A DNA stretch of 64,000 nt from Halorubrum salsamenti (GCF_007671685.1 NZ_VCNL01000010.1:1-64000); one strand, 5' to 3'. Numbered from the stretch's first letter, positions 26,651 through 36,388 are shown. Notes: generated by a model not told the origin, from the letters alone. A program made the numbers and translations.

Positions 26651-29104
26651 TTACTTATCCAGGCCGAACATATCGTAGGCCTTCCGGCGGAGGTAGGGCA
26701 TATCGATCCGCAGTTCGACATCGATCGGTTCAGCCGTCCTGTCCTCGGCTTGGAGTGGCCGGCCGTCTGCGAGATCATCCAGTAGCTGCCGTTGATCTCG
26801 CTCTCGGAGTCCCTCCATCTGTGGAAACACGAGACTGAGCAGTGCCGAAGTGAGTGGCGTCGACGCGTCGCCTCCCTCATGGGCGTGTAGGTGGAGGAGG
26901 ATATCCAAGACGATCGCTGGCCCGATTGAGCGATAGTCATTGACAATCGCCCAGATAACTGACAGCTCCTCGTGGTACTCCTTAAGAGTATCCTGTAGCT
27001 CTGGTCGATCTCGAGTCCACGTCGTCGAGTAGTTTTGTCCCTCGTGGTCCGGGTCAAGAAGCATTCGTGAGACCACCGTCTTGTCGCCGTCAACGGTCAA
27101 ATCCGGCACCCCAACGTGGACGAAACTGAATCGGCGCATAAATGCGAATGAGAGGTCGTATAGTGACGTTTTGTCGATAGTGTTCATCGTTCCAATCAGC
27201 CACCAGTTCGGCGTGACTGGATAGCGATTCTCGTCGGTTGCAATCGCTGGGAGGTCCGTTTCCTTATCCACCCAGTCAATCTGGATGCGCCCGTCGTCCT
27301 CGTAGGGCAACTGGACAGAGTCTCCCGCCAGCACGGAAAACAACGGCCCGATCGCCTTGTCGATATTGGCACGATTCAGTTCGTCTACGACAAGCCACCT
27401 GTTTTGAATCTGTCCGTCATCATCTCGAAAGCACCGGAGGAAGAGTCGAGGGTCAAATTCGAGTTTGTCGCCAGTCTGATCGGGGACGTAGCCACCGACC
27501 GTATCGAATGTCGTCCACTCTGCCGTGGCAGTTGTAAAAAGGTAGTCATCGATTACCCTCTCGTGCTGGGCCGCTGCTTGCTCGGCTACGTGCTTTGCGA
27601 GCTTGCTCTTTCCGGTCCCGGGCGGTCCAGTGAAAATGAGATACTTCCCGGAGTTCAGCGCTGCGTCGATCTGCTGCTTAAGCCGCGGTCGCTCCTCTTT
27701 ATGAAAGTACAGTTGTGCGGGGAGATCTATGTCAAACTCCGTCTCAACCAGTCGCGCCTTGAGCCGCTCTAGCTGATCATCAGCTGATCGCTCGTTGACT
27801 TGGCTGAGGATGTACTTGCCCGTTGTTTCCGTTAGGTTGTAGAGATATCCATCCCGGAGATCCGCGTCGTCAACTGGTTCGTACTGGGTATTCTCGCCGG
27901 TACCGCTGCGCAGGTATTTGAGAATCTGCGACGCCGCCACTGGGGCATTAAACGCCGTAAAGATGGCCGTAGTCCGGCAAATGGGGGTTCCATTGGCCTC
28001 AACACTCGTCGGTTCCTCAGTCACCGTTGAGTATCCAAGGATTGACCCGTCGTAGTGATGGAACACTGTATCATCGACTGTCAACCGACCGACTTCAGTA
28101 TCGAAATCGCCACCAGAGCTAGCTTCTAGTGTCACTGTTTCCCCATCTTCGGGAGGCGCTTGGTTGACCCAGTAGTATGGCGCTTGGTCGACACGTGTAC
28201 TACAGGGCAACCACTGCGCGAAATCAAAATCATTCTCTTCTGAGGTATGGTGATAAAAGAGATGCTCCACGACTTGGAGGTCTGTTGCCCACTCAGGCAC
28301 GAACACGTCTTGGGAAGATTCCGCAATTTTGACCAAGTCGAATCGGTCGATTGCTTCTGTGACGTTCGTGGCGAACGTGACATACTCGGCGGGAGGAGCT
28401 TCCTGTGGATCCGGTGGTGTGTATCCGAGCGACTCCATCCCCTCCGCGGTTGGTTCATTCAGAATTGGGAACTTCATCGGCGCTAAGGCCCGGAGCGCTT
28501 CGGAACCCGTCGAGACTCCGAACCTGTTGATCTCGACGACGGGGTCGATGCGCTCCTCTCGAATTGCCCTCTCGAAGATCTTGGAGACCTCCTCGGGCGT
28601 GTAGTCAGGTGAAATCCAGTTCGACGCAATCCAGTCGACGCTTGGCGCCGGGCGCAGCGTCCACAGCATTTCCAGAAACTCCGCTAGCGTCTCCTCGGAA
28701 GGTTGGTCAAGAAACTGATTGCCGGTGATTTGCTTCTGTTCAACGAGGTCCCAGTAGGTCTCATCCACATCATCGCTCAGTCGACTCTCGCGCCAATCTC
28801 GCTCAATCTGCTCCAGCGCTGGGTCGAAGTGATCACGATGAAAATCGGCCTCCGCGTCGACCGTGTCTGACCAGGTCTCTCGCCCACACTTGCTCTGTAC
28901 GGTTTGGTCTTCAACGTCTATCTCTGCCGCAACTCGCTGCTGTGCCTCTTTCCGCCGTTCATGAGTGGGCTGGTTCGGATCGGTTTCAGTTAGGAATACC
29001 TCGACAACCCGAGTGATCTGCTCGGTCTTCGCATCGCTACTGTTCCATCCTGTCGGCAGATGATCATCCATCAGTTCAGAGAGATTCCGTTCGTCGTCAG
29101 TCAT
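26651..29104 (-). CDS. mcrB: EVE-domain McrB-like AAA+ ATPase
   Basis: An 817-residue AAA+ motor from the ATG at 29,104 (MTDDERNLSELMDD); an upstream in-frame start would add 22 unlike residues. The McrB signature is complete: GPPGTGKS near 492-499, DELNRANIDKAIGPL near 573 and GTMNTIDKTSLYDLSFAFMR near 638. Residues about 305-385 (YYWVNQAP, then VFHHYDGSILGYSTV) look like an EVE/PUA-like domain, a known McrB fusion that reads modified bases. The N-terminal 300 residues are acidic and unassigned. The adjacent McrC-like gene supplies the nuclease. Confidence 0.85.
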   Translation of the reverse strand: MTDDERNLSELMDDHLPTGWNSSDAKTEQITRVVEVFLTETDPNQPTHERRKEAQQRVAAEIDVEDQTVQSKCGRETWSDTVDAEADFHRDHFDPALEQIERDWRESRLSDDVDETYWDLVEQKQITGNQFLDQPSEETLAEFLEMLWTLRPAPSVDWIASNWISPDYTPEEVSKIFERAIREERIDPVVEINRFGVSTGSEALRALAPMKFPILNEPTAEGMESLGYTPPDPQEAPPAEYVTFATNVTEAIDRFDLVKIAESSQDVFVPEWATDLQVVEHLFYHHTSEENDFDFAQWLPCSTRVDQAPYYWVNQAPPEDGETVTLEASSGGDFDTEVGRLTVDDTVFHHYDGSILGYSTVTEEPTSVEANGTPICRTTAIFTAFNAPVAASQILKYLRSGTGENTQYEPVDDADLRDGYLYNLTETTGKYILSQVNERSADDQLERLKARLVETEFDIDLPAQLYFHKEERPRLKQQIDAALNSGKYLIFTGPPGTGKSKLAKHVAEQAAAQHERVIDDYLFTTATAEWTTFDTVGGYVPDQTGDKLEFDPRLFLRCFRDDDGQIQNRWLVVDELNRANIDKAIGPLFSVLAGDSVQLPYEDDGRIQIDWVDKETDLPAIATDENRYPVTPNWWLIGTMNTIDKTSLYDLSFAFMRRFSFVHVGVPDLTVDGDKTVVSRMLLDPDHEGQNYSTTWTRDRPELQDTLKEYHEELSVIWAIVNDYRSIGPAIVLDILLHLHAHEGGDASTPLTSALLSLVFPQMEGLRERDQRQLLDDLADGRPLQAEDRTAEPIDVELRIDMPYLRRKAYDMFGLDK

Positions 29105-29281
29105 ATCTAAACAAGTCTGCGTCGACCCATCAAAATAGCACCGCCAGAATACACCAACCCAAGGAGACACCCCGATGCGTTATTCTCAATTGTCATAGAA
29201 TTACGGTGCCTGTCAGATCGTAGCATTCTGTACCCGTGAACGCTTTCGACCGGGCTAGCGATCGGACCATTGAGACAAGCA

Positions 29282-31057
29282 TCACTGGTTGATCTGGGCG
29301 AGCGCCCATGATGCCCGCTTGCGGACATCTGCGTTGTCATCCCCACGAGCGCGATCTTCAAGCTCCGAGATCGCTTCTTTGGCAGAGAGATACCCAAGTG
29401 CCCAGCAGCCGTTCTCACGGACCCGTGGATCGTCATCCGACAGCAGCTCAATAAACGTCGGCGTGACGTGCGCAACCGATTCTGGGAAGTCGTCAGCGAC
29501 GCGGCTCAGCGCACCACTTGCGTTAATTCGAGTGTACGTGTCATCGACCGTTAGCAAGGGAGCGATCGCCTCAGTATACGGCTCAACGACGTCGGTGTGA
29601 ATAATCGCCACATCGCCAATCAGCGCGATTGCGTTATTCCGGAGCTGTGGATTCTCAGCGCTAAACAGGGTTGCAACATCGTCAACGATCTCGACGGCAA
29701 TGCTCGGGTGTTCACCGACGACCCGACCGAGCCCAGCAGTCGCGTTCAACCGGACAGTGTCCGACAGCGAGTCATCAAGGATGACTTCGCCGAGTGGTTC
29801 AGCAACTGGTTTCACTGCTTCTGGATACTCACGTGAGATCCGCGATAGCGCATACACCGCGTGCGGGAGTGAATTAGCCTCATCTTCGATGATCGCTGTG
29901 AGCGCCGGAATTGCGTCCACGGCGTCCTCAGGACATTCATTAGCAATTGTAGCAACACATCTGGTCGCTTCACGTCGGACAGAGAGTATATTTGAATCCA
30001 GATATGGAACAATATCGTCAGCGAGTGGAACAATTGCCCCTGGATCGGTATCGCCGATGGTTCTGAGGGTAGCCAGCACATCCACCTGTGCGGAGCGGCC
30101 TTCTTCTGCCAGTAACGTCTGGAGGATTGGAATGGCTGGTGTACACTCTGTTGGGCGTACCGTGGCCACTTGACGTAGGGCTCGGAGTGCGTTTTCATCT
30201 TGTCTCCTATCACCGTCGGTGCGGTCTAAAATCGAGAGAAGCGATGAAACACGGACTTCCTTAGGATGCGTACTGGCGAGGCGGCGAAGTCCCAGTGCTT
30301 CCTCGGCAGGCGTCTCTGCGTCAGCCGTGTACAGCTCCGGGGGCGGTTCAACCACGGAAAGCAACTCAATCGCGTCGACGGGGACCGTGAACTGGTCACT
30401 GTCTGGTGCGAGCGGGGTACACTGGAGTGCTGGCGCTATCGAGGGTCGTTCGAGTGCCACAGCATCCATCGACACGTCATGACAGAGCCGCTTTCGTTCA
30501 GTCCCATCATCTATGTACGTGATCTCAAATCCGGCCGCATCGGTGTAGTCGTCGAGAAACGACGAGAGCATCGACGCGTCCGACGGCATGATCCCGGCGG
30601 ACGTAGGGAGCCCACCGTCGGTCACGATATCACGAACCCACGGGAGGTCGGAATGAATCTGTCCCTGTTTGACTGCGGGGACGAACTCCCACGCATGGTA
30701 GTGGTCCCACCCGTCAACACCACTCAGATCGAGGTCGTCAACAACGACGTAGCCGTCCGCGTCCGGGTGGAGGTCGGCGATGAGTGACAGACGCTCGCGC
30801 CGAAGCGGGAACTGCTCGTACCGGCCGTCGGGTTGTTTCTCGCCAAGCCACTCGTCCCAATTGTCGGGGTGGCGACCGACGATGTCGACGACACCCAGAA
30901 TCGCGGCTTCCGCAGCCAGCGTCTGGTTCCCGATGGCGTAGACCGCGTGTGGCATTTCGTGGGCGAGATGGCGTACCCACTCTAGCGGGACAGCGTCATG
31001 GCGGGGATGTGGATTCACGTCAACGGTCCAGTCCCGGTCGAACGCGAACAGGAGCAT
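29282..31057 (-). CDS. HAD-like N-terminal domain fused to HEAT repeats
   Basis: A 591-residue protein. Residues 1-150 have HAD-type motifs: FDRDWTV with Asp7, Asp9 and Thr11, a following AIGNQT, and VVVDDLDLSG that could be the acidic metal motif. Residues about 270-590 are at least seven HEAT/ARM-like repeats (for example VRREATRCVATIANECP and VRENGCWALGYLSAKEA). HEAT repeats are protein-binding scaffolds; HAD domains are usually phosphatases or nucleases. The start codon overlaps the stop of the VWA gene by one base (TGATG), so the two are coupled and probably work together. No established system with this pair is known to me. Confidence 0.7.
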   Translation of the reverse strand: MLLFAFDRDWTVDVNPHPRHDAVPLEWVRHLAHEMPHAVYAIGNQTLAAEAAILGVVDIVGRHPDNWDEWLGEKQPDGRYEQFPLRRERLSLIADLHPDADGYVVVDDLDLSGVDGWDHYHAWEFVPAVKQGQIHSDLPWVRDIVTDGGLPTSAGIMPSDASMLSSFLDDYTDAAGFEITYIDDGTERKRLCHDVSMDAVALERPSIAPALQCTPLAPDSDQFTVPVDAIELLSVVEPPPELYTADAETPAEEALGLRRLASTHPKEVRVSSLLSILDRTDGDRRQDENALRALRQVATVRPTECTPAIPILQTLLAEEGRSAQVDVLATLRTIGDTDPGAIVPLADDIVPYLDSNILSVRREATRCVATIANECPEDAVDAIPALTAIIEDEANSLPHAVYALSRISREYPEAVKPVAEPLGEVILDDSLSDTVRLNATAGLGRVVGEHPSIAVEIVDDVATLFSAENPQLRNNAIALIGDVAIIHTDVVEPYTEAIAPLLTVDDTYTRINASGALSRVADDFPESVAHVTPTFIELLSDDDPRVRENGCWALGYLSAKEAISELEDRARGDDNADVRKRASWALAQINQ

Positions 31058-33171
31058 CAGTCACGCACCTCCTGTGGCGTCGCGGCCGCCTGCTGACACA
31101 GTGTCTCCAAAAGTTCCACCTCCTGTTGTATCGACGCATCATCCACAGCCGCCATCTCGTCAACAAGGTAGCTGCGAAGCTGGTCGAACCGCTCAGTGTA
31201 TCGGTCAGGAACGACCAGCGGCACGGACTCACGCTCGTGCTGGCCGCGCTGGTTAGGGAGTAGCCAGTCGTCGACACCGGTCGCGCCGTCAGCGCGGTCA
31301 TGAATGTCCGCCGTCCACGTCCGGAGTTCACGAGCGTACCGGGCCAGCGCAACCGCCTTCCGGACGCCTTCGTGCGCGTACGTCCCGGACTCGTCAGGAA
31401 CGTCGACAGTGACGCGCTCGGTGTACTCGCCACCGTCCCGTTCCGTCCACGAGGCGACCAGATCGAGATCGGCATCTGGGCTCGTCTGCTCGAGGCGAAT
31501 GAGAACGACGCCCCCCCGAGCCTCGCCGTCCTGCTTAGCGGAGGGGAACAGCGTCCCGACGTGCATCAGACGGTCGGTCGCGGCGTCCGCGGACGGCGAT
31601 CCGTGAACCGCCTCGGTCTCGTAGCCGTCCGCGTCGAGGTCAAGGTTCAGATCGTACACCAGCGGGGTAACCATGTAATCGAACTCCTCGCCCAGCCGAC
31701 GCTCAAACTCTGCGGCCGAGTGGATGAAGTAGTGGTTCGCTCCGCGGATACCCGACAAGGTGTCAGCGAGTTCCGCGTTCGCGTCCAGTCCCATGCCGAC
31801 GAACGTTGTGTGGACGCCCTCGGCAGCCGCGTCCGCGAACAGCTGCGTCAGTTCGCTGTCCCCGGTTGCTCCCGTGTTCGGCATCATGTCGGTCATGAAG
31901 ACGACACGGCGCTCGACGTCAGGGTTGGGCGCCTCCTCGACTAACATGTCGACGGCCGCCTCGAACCCGTCCGCGAGGTTCGTACTGCCGCCAGCAGCGA
32001 TTTCGCGGATGTGGCGACGGATCGCCGGCATATCAGTCGTTCCGACATCACGGAGCGGTTTCGCGACGTGGGCACGGTGGTTGTAGAGGACAACGCCTAA
32101 GCGGTCCTCGGGGTGGAGCTGCTCGGTAAGCGCGCACAGCGACTGTGTCGCTGCGTCGAGTTTCGTCGACGCTGCGTCCTCGGCCTCGCGCTTGCGGCCG
32201 TGTTCATCGTAGTAGTACGCGTCGAAGGAGCTGTCCATCGACCCGGAGACGTCGAGGACGGCGACGAGATCCAGCCGCGGCCGCTCGAACTCGTCGGCCG
32301 AGAGAGTCGAATCCAGCCCCACCGACAGGTAGCGTTCGGTCTCCCCACTGATCGGGTGGTCACTCACGGCAGCCGCGTAGCGCGGCGCGAACAGGGCCTC
32401 CGATTCGGTCCGCGTGCCCGTCTCAAAGTGATAATCGTAGAACAGCCCCTCGTCGCTGATCGCCTCCGGCTGTGGCGTATACCTGTTTGCGACGTTTTCC
32501 CGAAAGTTGGCCACGTCTTTCGCCCCGCCAGCGGCGAGACCGACCGTCTCCGGGCTCGCCATGTCCGCACTTGCTGGCGCCGGTGATGCGCTCTCCATCA
32601 CCTGATTTTCGAGCATCTGATCGGCCTCGGCGGTCTCCCGAAGTTCGTACGCGTCGACGTGGCGCCCACAGGACTCACAGACGTAGTCGGGTGGGGTGAC
32701 CGACCTGTCGTCGTCCATCGGCGTCCAGTCGTCGATGAGCGACCGGTTCTCCCGAACGCGACGGACCGTCGCACTGGCATCGATGATTCCGAACGGTTCG
32801 TCGAGAGAGAGCTGTGACGCGGCTTGCGTGACGGCTGCTCCAGCTGCATCGACGACCTGTCCTGGTCGAAGCTGTCCCCCGCAATCAGGACACTCAGCCC
32901 TGATGTCGTCTGCTGAGGTGACAGGGGCAGCGCCCAGCAGCCCCGAGATGCGGTGGGTTGCCCCGGTTTTCAGGCCTAGGAGTGCCTCGCTGCCAGGCGT
33001 GGCGAGTACCGTGAACTGCTTCCCCGATTGATCGACGACCAGCAAGCGGTGGACGTGTTCTCCGTCGCAGTCGATGGTTCGCCGAGTGATGAATTCGACT
33101 GCGATATCGTGACGCTTCCCGTCCTCTATGTCCGCGTACATCGTATCCATGGTATCTGTGTGGCCTGCCAT
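31057..33171 (-). CDS. VWA-domain protein with zinc ribbons
   Basis: About 704 residues from the first ATG at 33,171 (a TTG at 33,186 and ATGs at 33,150 and 33,141 are alternatives). Two CxxC pairs (CPDCGGQL near 94-97 and CESCGRHV near 165-168) can form a zinc ribbon. The von Willebrand A domain follows: VLDVSGSM near 306-313 with the DxSxS metal site, and GGSTNLADG for the third MIDAS element. The C-terminal part is beta-rich, then helical. VWA proteins assemble metal-dependent complexes and often partner AAA ATPases. It is first in a coupled pair with the HAD-HEAT gene; an AAA ATPase is divergent 318 nt upstream. Confidence 0.8.
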   Translation of the reverse strand: MAGHTDTMDTMYADIEDGKRHDIAVEFITRRTIDCDGEHVHRLLVVDQSGKQFTVLATPGSEALLGLKTGATHRISGLLGAAPVTSADDIRAECPDCGGQLRPGQVVDAAGAAVTQAASQLSLDEPFGIIDASATVRRVRENRSLIDDWTPMDDDRSVTPPDYVCESCGRHVDAYELRETAEADQMLENQVMESASPAPASADMASPETVGLAAGGAKDVANFRENVANRYTPQPEAISDEGLFYDYHFETGTRTESEALFAPRYAAAVSDHPISGETERYLSVGLDSTLSADEFERPRLDLVAVLDVSGSMDSSFDAYYYDEHGRKREAEDAASTKLDAATQSLCALTEQLHPEDRLGVVLYNHRAHVAKPLRDVGTTDMPAIRRHIREIAAGGSTNLADGFEAAVDMLVEEAPNPDVERRVVFMTDMMPNTGATGDSELTQLFADAAAEGVHTTFVGMGLDANAELADTLSGIRGANHYFIHSAAEFERRLGEEFDYMVTPLVYDLNLDLDADGYETEAVHGSPSADAATDRLMHVGTLFPSAKQDGEARGGVVLIRLEQTSPDADLDLVASWTERDGGEYTERVTVDVPDESGTYAHEGVRKAVALARYARELRTWTADIHDRADGATGVDDWLLPNQRGQHERESVPLVVPDRYTERFDQLRSYLVDEMAAVDDASIQQEVELLETLCQQAAATPQEVRD

Positions 33172-33488
33172 TCCCCGGACAGCCAACGGGTGGTTGCCGA
33201 TAGTGTGTGCGCTCGCCCCGGAAACGAAGGGGGAGTAACCATCATTACGATGCGTCTTTATCCACCTTCACACTCATTAGTGTGCTCCAAGATGTGATAA
33301 ATGCTTCGCCAATGAGCAAGATAGAGCAGATATTAGAGAGAAAAGACCCATCAGAGTGTTCTTTGTAGCGTGTTTGTAGAATACTATACTCTAGAAGATG
33401 GATTATTAGTAAGTAACCGCCTCTATACTGTCGAGTATTAAGTCGAAACAATCATTGCGAAGGGCGTCGTGGGTTAGTCAACAAACCC
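33172..33488. promoter_or_regulatory. Divergent intergenic region, VWA gene and AAA ATPase
   Basis: An AT-rich spacer of about 320 nt separates two divergent genes. CACACT-CATT-AGTGTG at 33,270-33,285 is a perfect 6-bp inverted repeat close to the VWA side and may be an operator. GAGTATTAAGTC around 33,430-33,442 could serve as the plus-strand TATA box. I see no small gene here. Confidence 0.35.
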
Positions 33489-35054
33489 ATGCCTATCGAC
33501 GCTGGTGACGCTCTCGTCCGGGCGCTTCACGACCATAATCCGTGGTGGGAACACGGGACAGAAGCATTCTCACTCCCGGCACGGCAAAAAAGCGATTTCT
33601 ATCATCTCGCCCGTCCCGACGAGTCCGGCAGCCAGTTCGAGGACCAACCGCTTCTCGGCCTCGTTGGACGGCGGGGGGTCGGCAAAACCACGCTCCTCCA
33701 CCAGTTCATTCACCATCGCATCGAGACTGGCGACGATCCGGAACGATTCCTCTATCTTCCCTTCGACGCCGATCCGCTCTACCAACTCCAGTCGGACGAA
33801 CAGCTACGACGCGCAGTTCGGTACTACGAGAGCAGGGTTCTCGGCCGCATCGAAGCAGACCACCCACACTTCATCCTAATCGACGATGTTCACCAGATCG
33901 AGCATCCGAACAAGCCGACCATCGACGGGTGGGGCGTCCCCGTCGCAGAATTGCTCGAGGACGTCCCGGGACGACACGTCGTCTTGACCGCCAGCGCCGG
34001 CATTCAAGTCGAACGGGAACTCGAAAGCATCGCGATGCCGGCCGAAGACTACGATATCCAGCCCATTCTCCCTGAGAAGTTCCGGGACTACCTCTTCACG
34101 CTGTATCCAGATCTTGAGGAAGAAGACACTCGCGTGAGCCCCACCTCTCTTCGAACCGGGGAGAACAGCCTGCCAGCGGCTCTCCAGAGTGGCGAGACCG
34201 AGTCACTCGTCGCAGAGCTTCGGCAGAAGTACGAAAAGGTTGCAGACGTCGAACGACGCATCCAGTCACAGGTTGTCGACTACCTCGCGATGGGTGGCAC
34301 CATCAGCTATGACCTCGACGGCGCCGCCGAGTCCGCAGCAGATCTGACGGAAGATGACTACGCACAGCTGCGCGAGGACGTTCGCGATGCCCTGTATCAA
34401 GAGGTCCCCGGCTTCGAATCAATTCAAACGATCGCGGATCTCGAACGCCTCTGTGCGCTCGCCGCTCGGAATCGCGGGGCTGAGCCGTTCCGGTATCAGG
34501 ACCTCGTCGAACTGTTTGACGTTGACCGGCGGACGATCGCTGACAGCTACCTGCCCGCGTTGGCAGAGTTGTACCTGTTGACTGGTGTAACCGAGTACGA
34601 CAACAGCCGCCCCCGATCGGTGCGACTGTATCTCCGTGACACAGGGCTGACGACAGCGCTCGCCGACGGCGACGCCTCGACCGTCCGCAGTAATTTCGAC
34701 CGTGAGGCTGACCTTGCTCGTGTCGCCGCGTTCGACCATACGATGCGGTTTGCCTACGGGATCAACGCTGTACAAGGTAATGATCAACCGCCAGCTGTCC
34801 AGTACTGGCGTGGCCGGGGGGGTGAGGTCGATTTTGTCTTCGAGGTGGATGGCACTCCCGTCCCGATTGGGCTAGCGTATCAGTCACGCGAGCGTGAGGA
34901 CTCGCTCAAAGCGATTCGAGAGTTCAAAGAAGCGTACAACGTGCCACTTGGCTTCCTCCTCGTTGGTGACACAGTTCGCGGCAGACAACCAATTGAGGCT
35001 CTCGGTGAGGGAGTCATCCAACTTCCGTACTGGTTGTACTTGCTTCTATGCTAG
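33489..35054 (+). CDS. AAA ATPase with C-terminal DUF4143-like nuclease-fold domain
   Basis: A 521-residue ATPase: Walker A GRRGVGKTTLL at 60-70 and Walker B HFILIDDVHQIE at about 127-138, an AAA_14-type domain. A winged-helix segment lies near 325-370 (YQDLVELFDVDRRTIADSYL). The C-terminal 130 residues (YWRGRGGEVDFVFEVDGTPVPIGLAYQ) match the DUF4143 pattern, related to the PD-(D/E)XK fold, but with Ala-Tyr where the catalytic lysine would be. Such proteins are widespread in archaea with unknown roles. It stands alone, divergent from the VWA gene. Confidence 0.8.
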   Translation: MPIDAGDALVRALHDHNPWWEHGTEAFSLPARQKSDFYHLARPDESGSQFEDQPLLGLVGRRGVGKTTLLHQFIHHRIETGDDPERFLYLPFDADPLYQLQSDEQLRRAVRYYESRVLGRIEADHPHFILIDDVHQIEHPNKPTIDGWGVPVAELLEDVPGRHVVLTASAGIQVERELESIAMPAEDYDIQPILPEKFRDYLFTLYPDLEEEDTRVSPTSLRTGENSLPAALQSGETESLVAELRQKYEKVADVERRIQSQVVDYLAMGGTISYDLDGAAESAADLTEDDYAQLREDVRDALYQEVPGFESIQTIADLERLCALAARNRGAEPFRYQDLVELFDVDRRTIADSYLPALAELYLLTGVTEYDNSRPRSVRLYLRDTGLTTALADGDASTVRSNFDREADLARVAAFDHTMRFAYGINAVQGNDQPPAVQYWRGRGGEVDFVFEVDGTPVPIGLAYQSREREDSLKAIREFKEAYNVPLGFLLVGDTVRGRQPIEALGEGVIQLPYWLYLLLC

Positions 35055-35101
35055 ATTATTGGCTAATCGATTGTGAGTTGAAAACATAATCAGATCAACA
35101 A

Positions 35102-35392
35102 TATGCCATATCTTGGACTGTTGAACAGAAGACCCAGCAAGACCAACACCACTCGACTGCCCAGGAAGCGGCTCCGACGTCGGAAGGTCCTCCTGTGGAT
35201 GAGGGTGAGGTCCGCGACGTGACGATCGAGACGACCGGCGATCAAGGCGATGGCATCGCGAAGGTTGAACGGGGCTACGTCGTGATCGTCCCCAGCGGAC
35301 AACCAGGTCATGCGCCGATAGTCGAGGTCGAGCAAGTCCAAGAAAATGTCGCGTTTGCCAGCATCGTCGAACGCGACTCGCGGGCGCTGTAA
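35102..35392 (+). pseudogene. 5'-truncated TRAM-domain gene
   Basis: The C-terminal 65 residues (from a GTG at 35,195) are an intact TRAM domain: VDEGEVRDVTIET, GDQGDGIAKVERGYVVIVP, then VQENVAFASIVE. Haloarchaeal TRAM proteins have an N-terminal part and a Gln/Glu-rich linker before this; here the linker (EQKTQQDQHHSTAQEAAP) is still readable in the same frame back to about 35,102, but there is no ATG and no N-terminal part. So the gene lost its 5' end, although a short protein could still be made from the GTG. TRAM domains bind RNA. Confidence 0.6.
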
Positions 35393-35458
35393 CGTCCTTG
35401 TACTAGCGACTTTTTATTTGACCGGTGTCACCGACACCTCCACCGTCTCAATCCACAC

Positions 35459-35806
35459 CTACTCACCTTCTGGTTTGCCGACGTACTCTGATTTCATCGT
35501 CCCGTTCTCACGATAGTAGCGATAGAGATACGGCCCGTGCATATCTACGGGGTTCCCGCTGACGCATTTACAGCTCGCGTCGCCACAGGTGACTTTCTCT
35601 TTGACGACCGTTCCTTTTTCTGAATTGTCGGGCTCATCGATAGGCTCGGCTGTATCGGGAAGTTCGTCGGTGTTGACTGGCTGGTCGCGGTACTCGATGA
35701 GTGCCCCAACGTAGTGCTGTATCTCCTGAAGTGTCTCCGTATCTTGCTTCGGGAGCCCCTCTGCGAGATACTTCGGGAGTGAGGTGGGTGGTAACGGCTG
35801 ACCCAT
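35459..35806 (-). CDS. Small protein with Cys cluster (DUF6788-like)
   Basis: A 115-residue protein. The C-terminal half reads CGDASCKCVSG, then HGPYLYRYYRENGTMKSEYVGK, a pattern known from DUF6788-type proteins, where a C-x4-C-x-C cluster precedes HGPYWYxYY and a lysine-rich KSKYIGK. Function is unknown; these often occur on mobile elements. It starts at an ATG with no overlapping gene and is probably monocistronic. Confidence 0.65.
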   Translation of the reverse strand: MGQPLPPTSLPKYLAEGLPKQDTETLQEIQHYVGALIEYRDQPVNTDELPDTAEPIDEPDNSEKGTVVKEKVTCGDASCKCVSGNPVDMHGPYLYRYYRENGTMKSEYVGKPEGE

Positions 35807-35893
35807 GCCTTATGTAACAATTGGAGCCTCTTGAGCGCTCGGTTGATACATAAGAAATTGACCCTACTCCACTAACTGTGAGCGCTTCAGCAA

Positions 35894-36049
35894 TCACTCG
35901 AGATCGTAGGCCACAATCTCGTGAGAGCCACACTGTGGACATTCGTCGACATCTTTCTCCACGGTGTATCCACAGTGACGGCACTCGTGGTGCGCTGTCG
36001 ATAGCGTCTCGAGCCTGACGATCTGCTGAATGAACTGTTTACTGAGCAT
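35894..36049 (-). CDS. Small zinc-ribbon protein
   Basis: A 51-residue protein starting at the ATG at 36,049 (MLSKQFIQQIVRLETL). It has two CxxC knuckles, CRHCGYTVEKDVDECPQCG, which make one zinc ribbon, and an acidic tail. It overlaps the end of the upstream zinc-ribbon gene by 11 nt, so the two are cotranscribed. Function unknown. Confidence 0.65.
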   Translation of the reverse strand: MLSKQFIQQIVRLETLSTAHHECRHCGYTVEKDVDECPQCGSHEIVAYDLE

Positions 36050-36254
36050 TATTGGGGTCGACAATTTCGCCACAGCTTGGACATTCGGCCCACACGCCCG
36101 GATCGCCGCCAGCGGTCTCATAGTGGATGATTGCGTGCCGACCCGTGACTGCCTCGCCACAGAACGAGCAGTCGCCACGGACTGTCTCTGAGCCATCAGG
36201 GGTCATACTCACGAACTCGGGAGTTACTTCAGGGGGAGAGGGAGCGTGTGACAC
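36039..36254 (-). CDS. Small zinc-binding protein
   Basis: A protein of 71 residues from a GTG at 36,254, or 55 from the ATG at 36,206 (MTPDGSETVRGDC). CSFCGEAV and CPSCGEIVDP supply four zinc ligands. The family is one of many short haloarchaeal zinc proteins and was not identified. It leads a two-gene operon with the 51-residue zinc-ribbon gene. Confidence 0.65.
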   Translation of the reverse strand: MSHAPSPPEVTPEFVSMTPDGSETVRGDCSFCGEAVTGRHAIIHYETAGGDPGVWAECPSCGEIVDPNNAQ

Positions 36255-36388
36255 TGTTTTAGAGCTGGTTCAGTCAGTGAGACTGCCCAGCCGTGCTCCC
36301 TCACCTCGAAATCACACACGCTGTAACTTATACTTCGGGCGAGCGGGGCGAAAGTATTTCTCAGCGTCACCAGGTCGATTTTGACGCC

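Noticed and set aside
31300-31944. Plus-strand frame of 214 codons opposite the VWA gene
   Set aside because: The VWA MIDAS motif and acidic composition are on the minus strand; this frame is Arg-rich antisense sequence.
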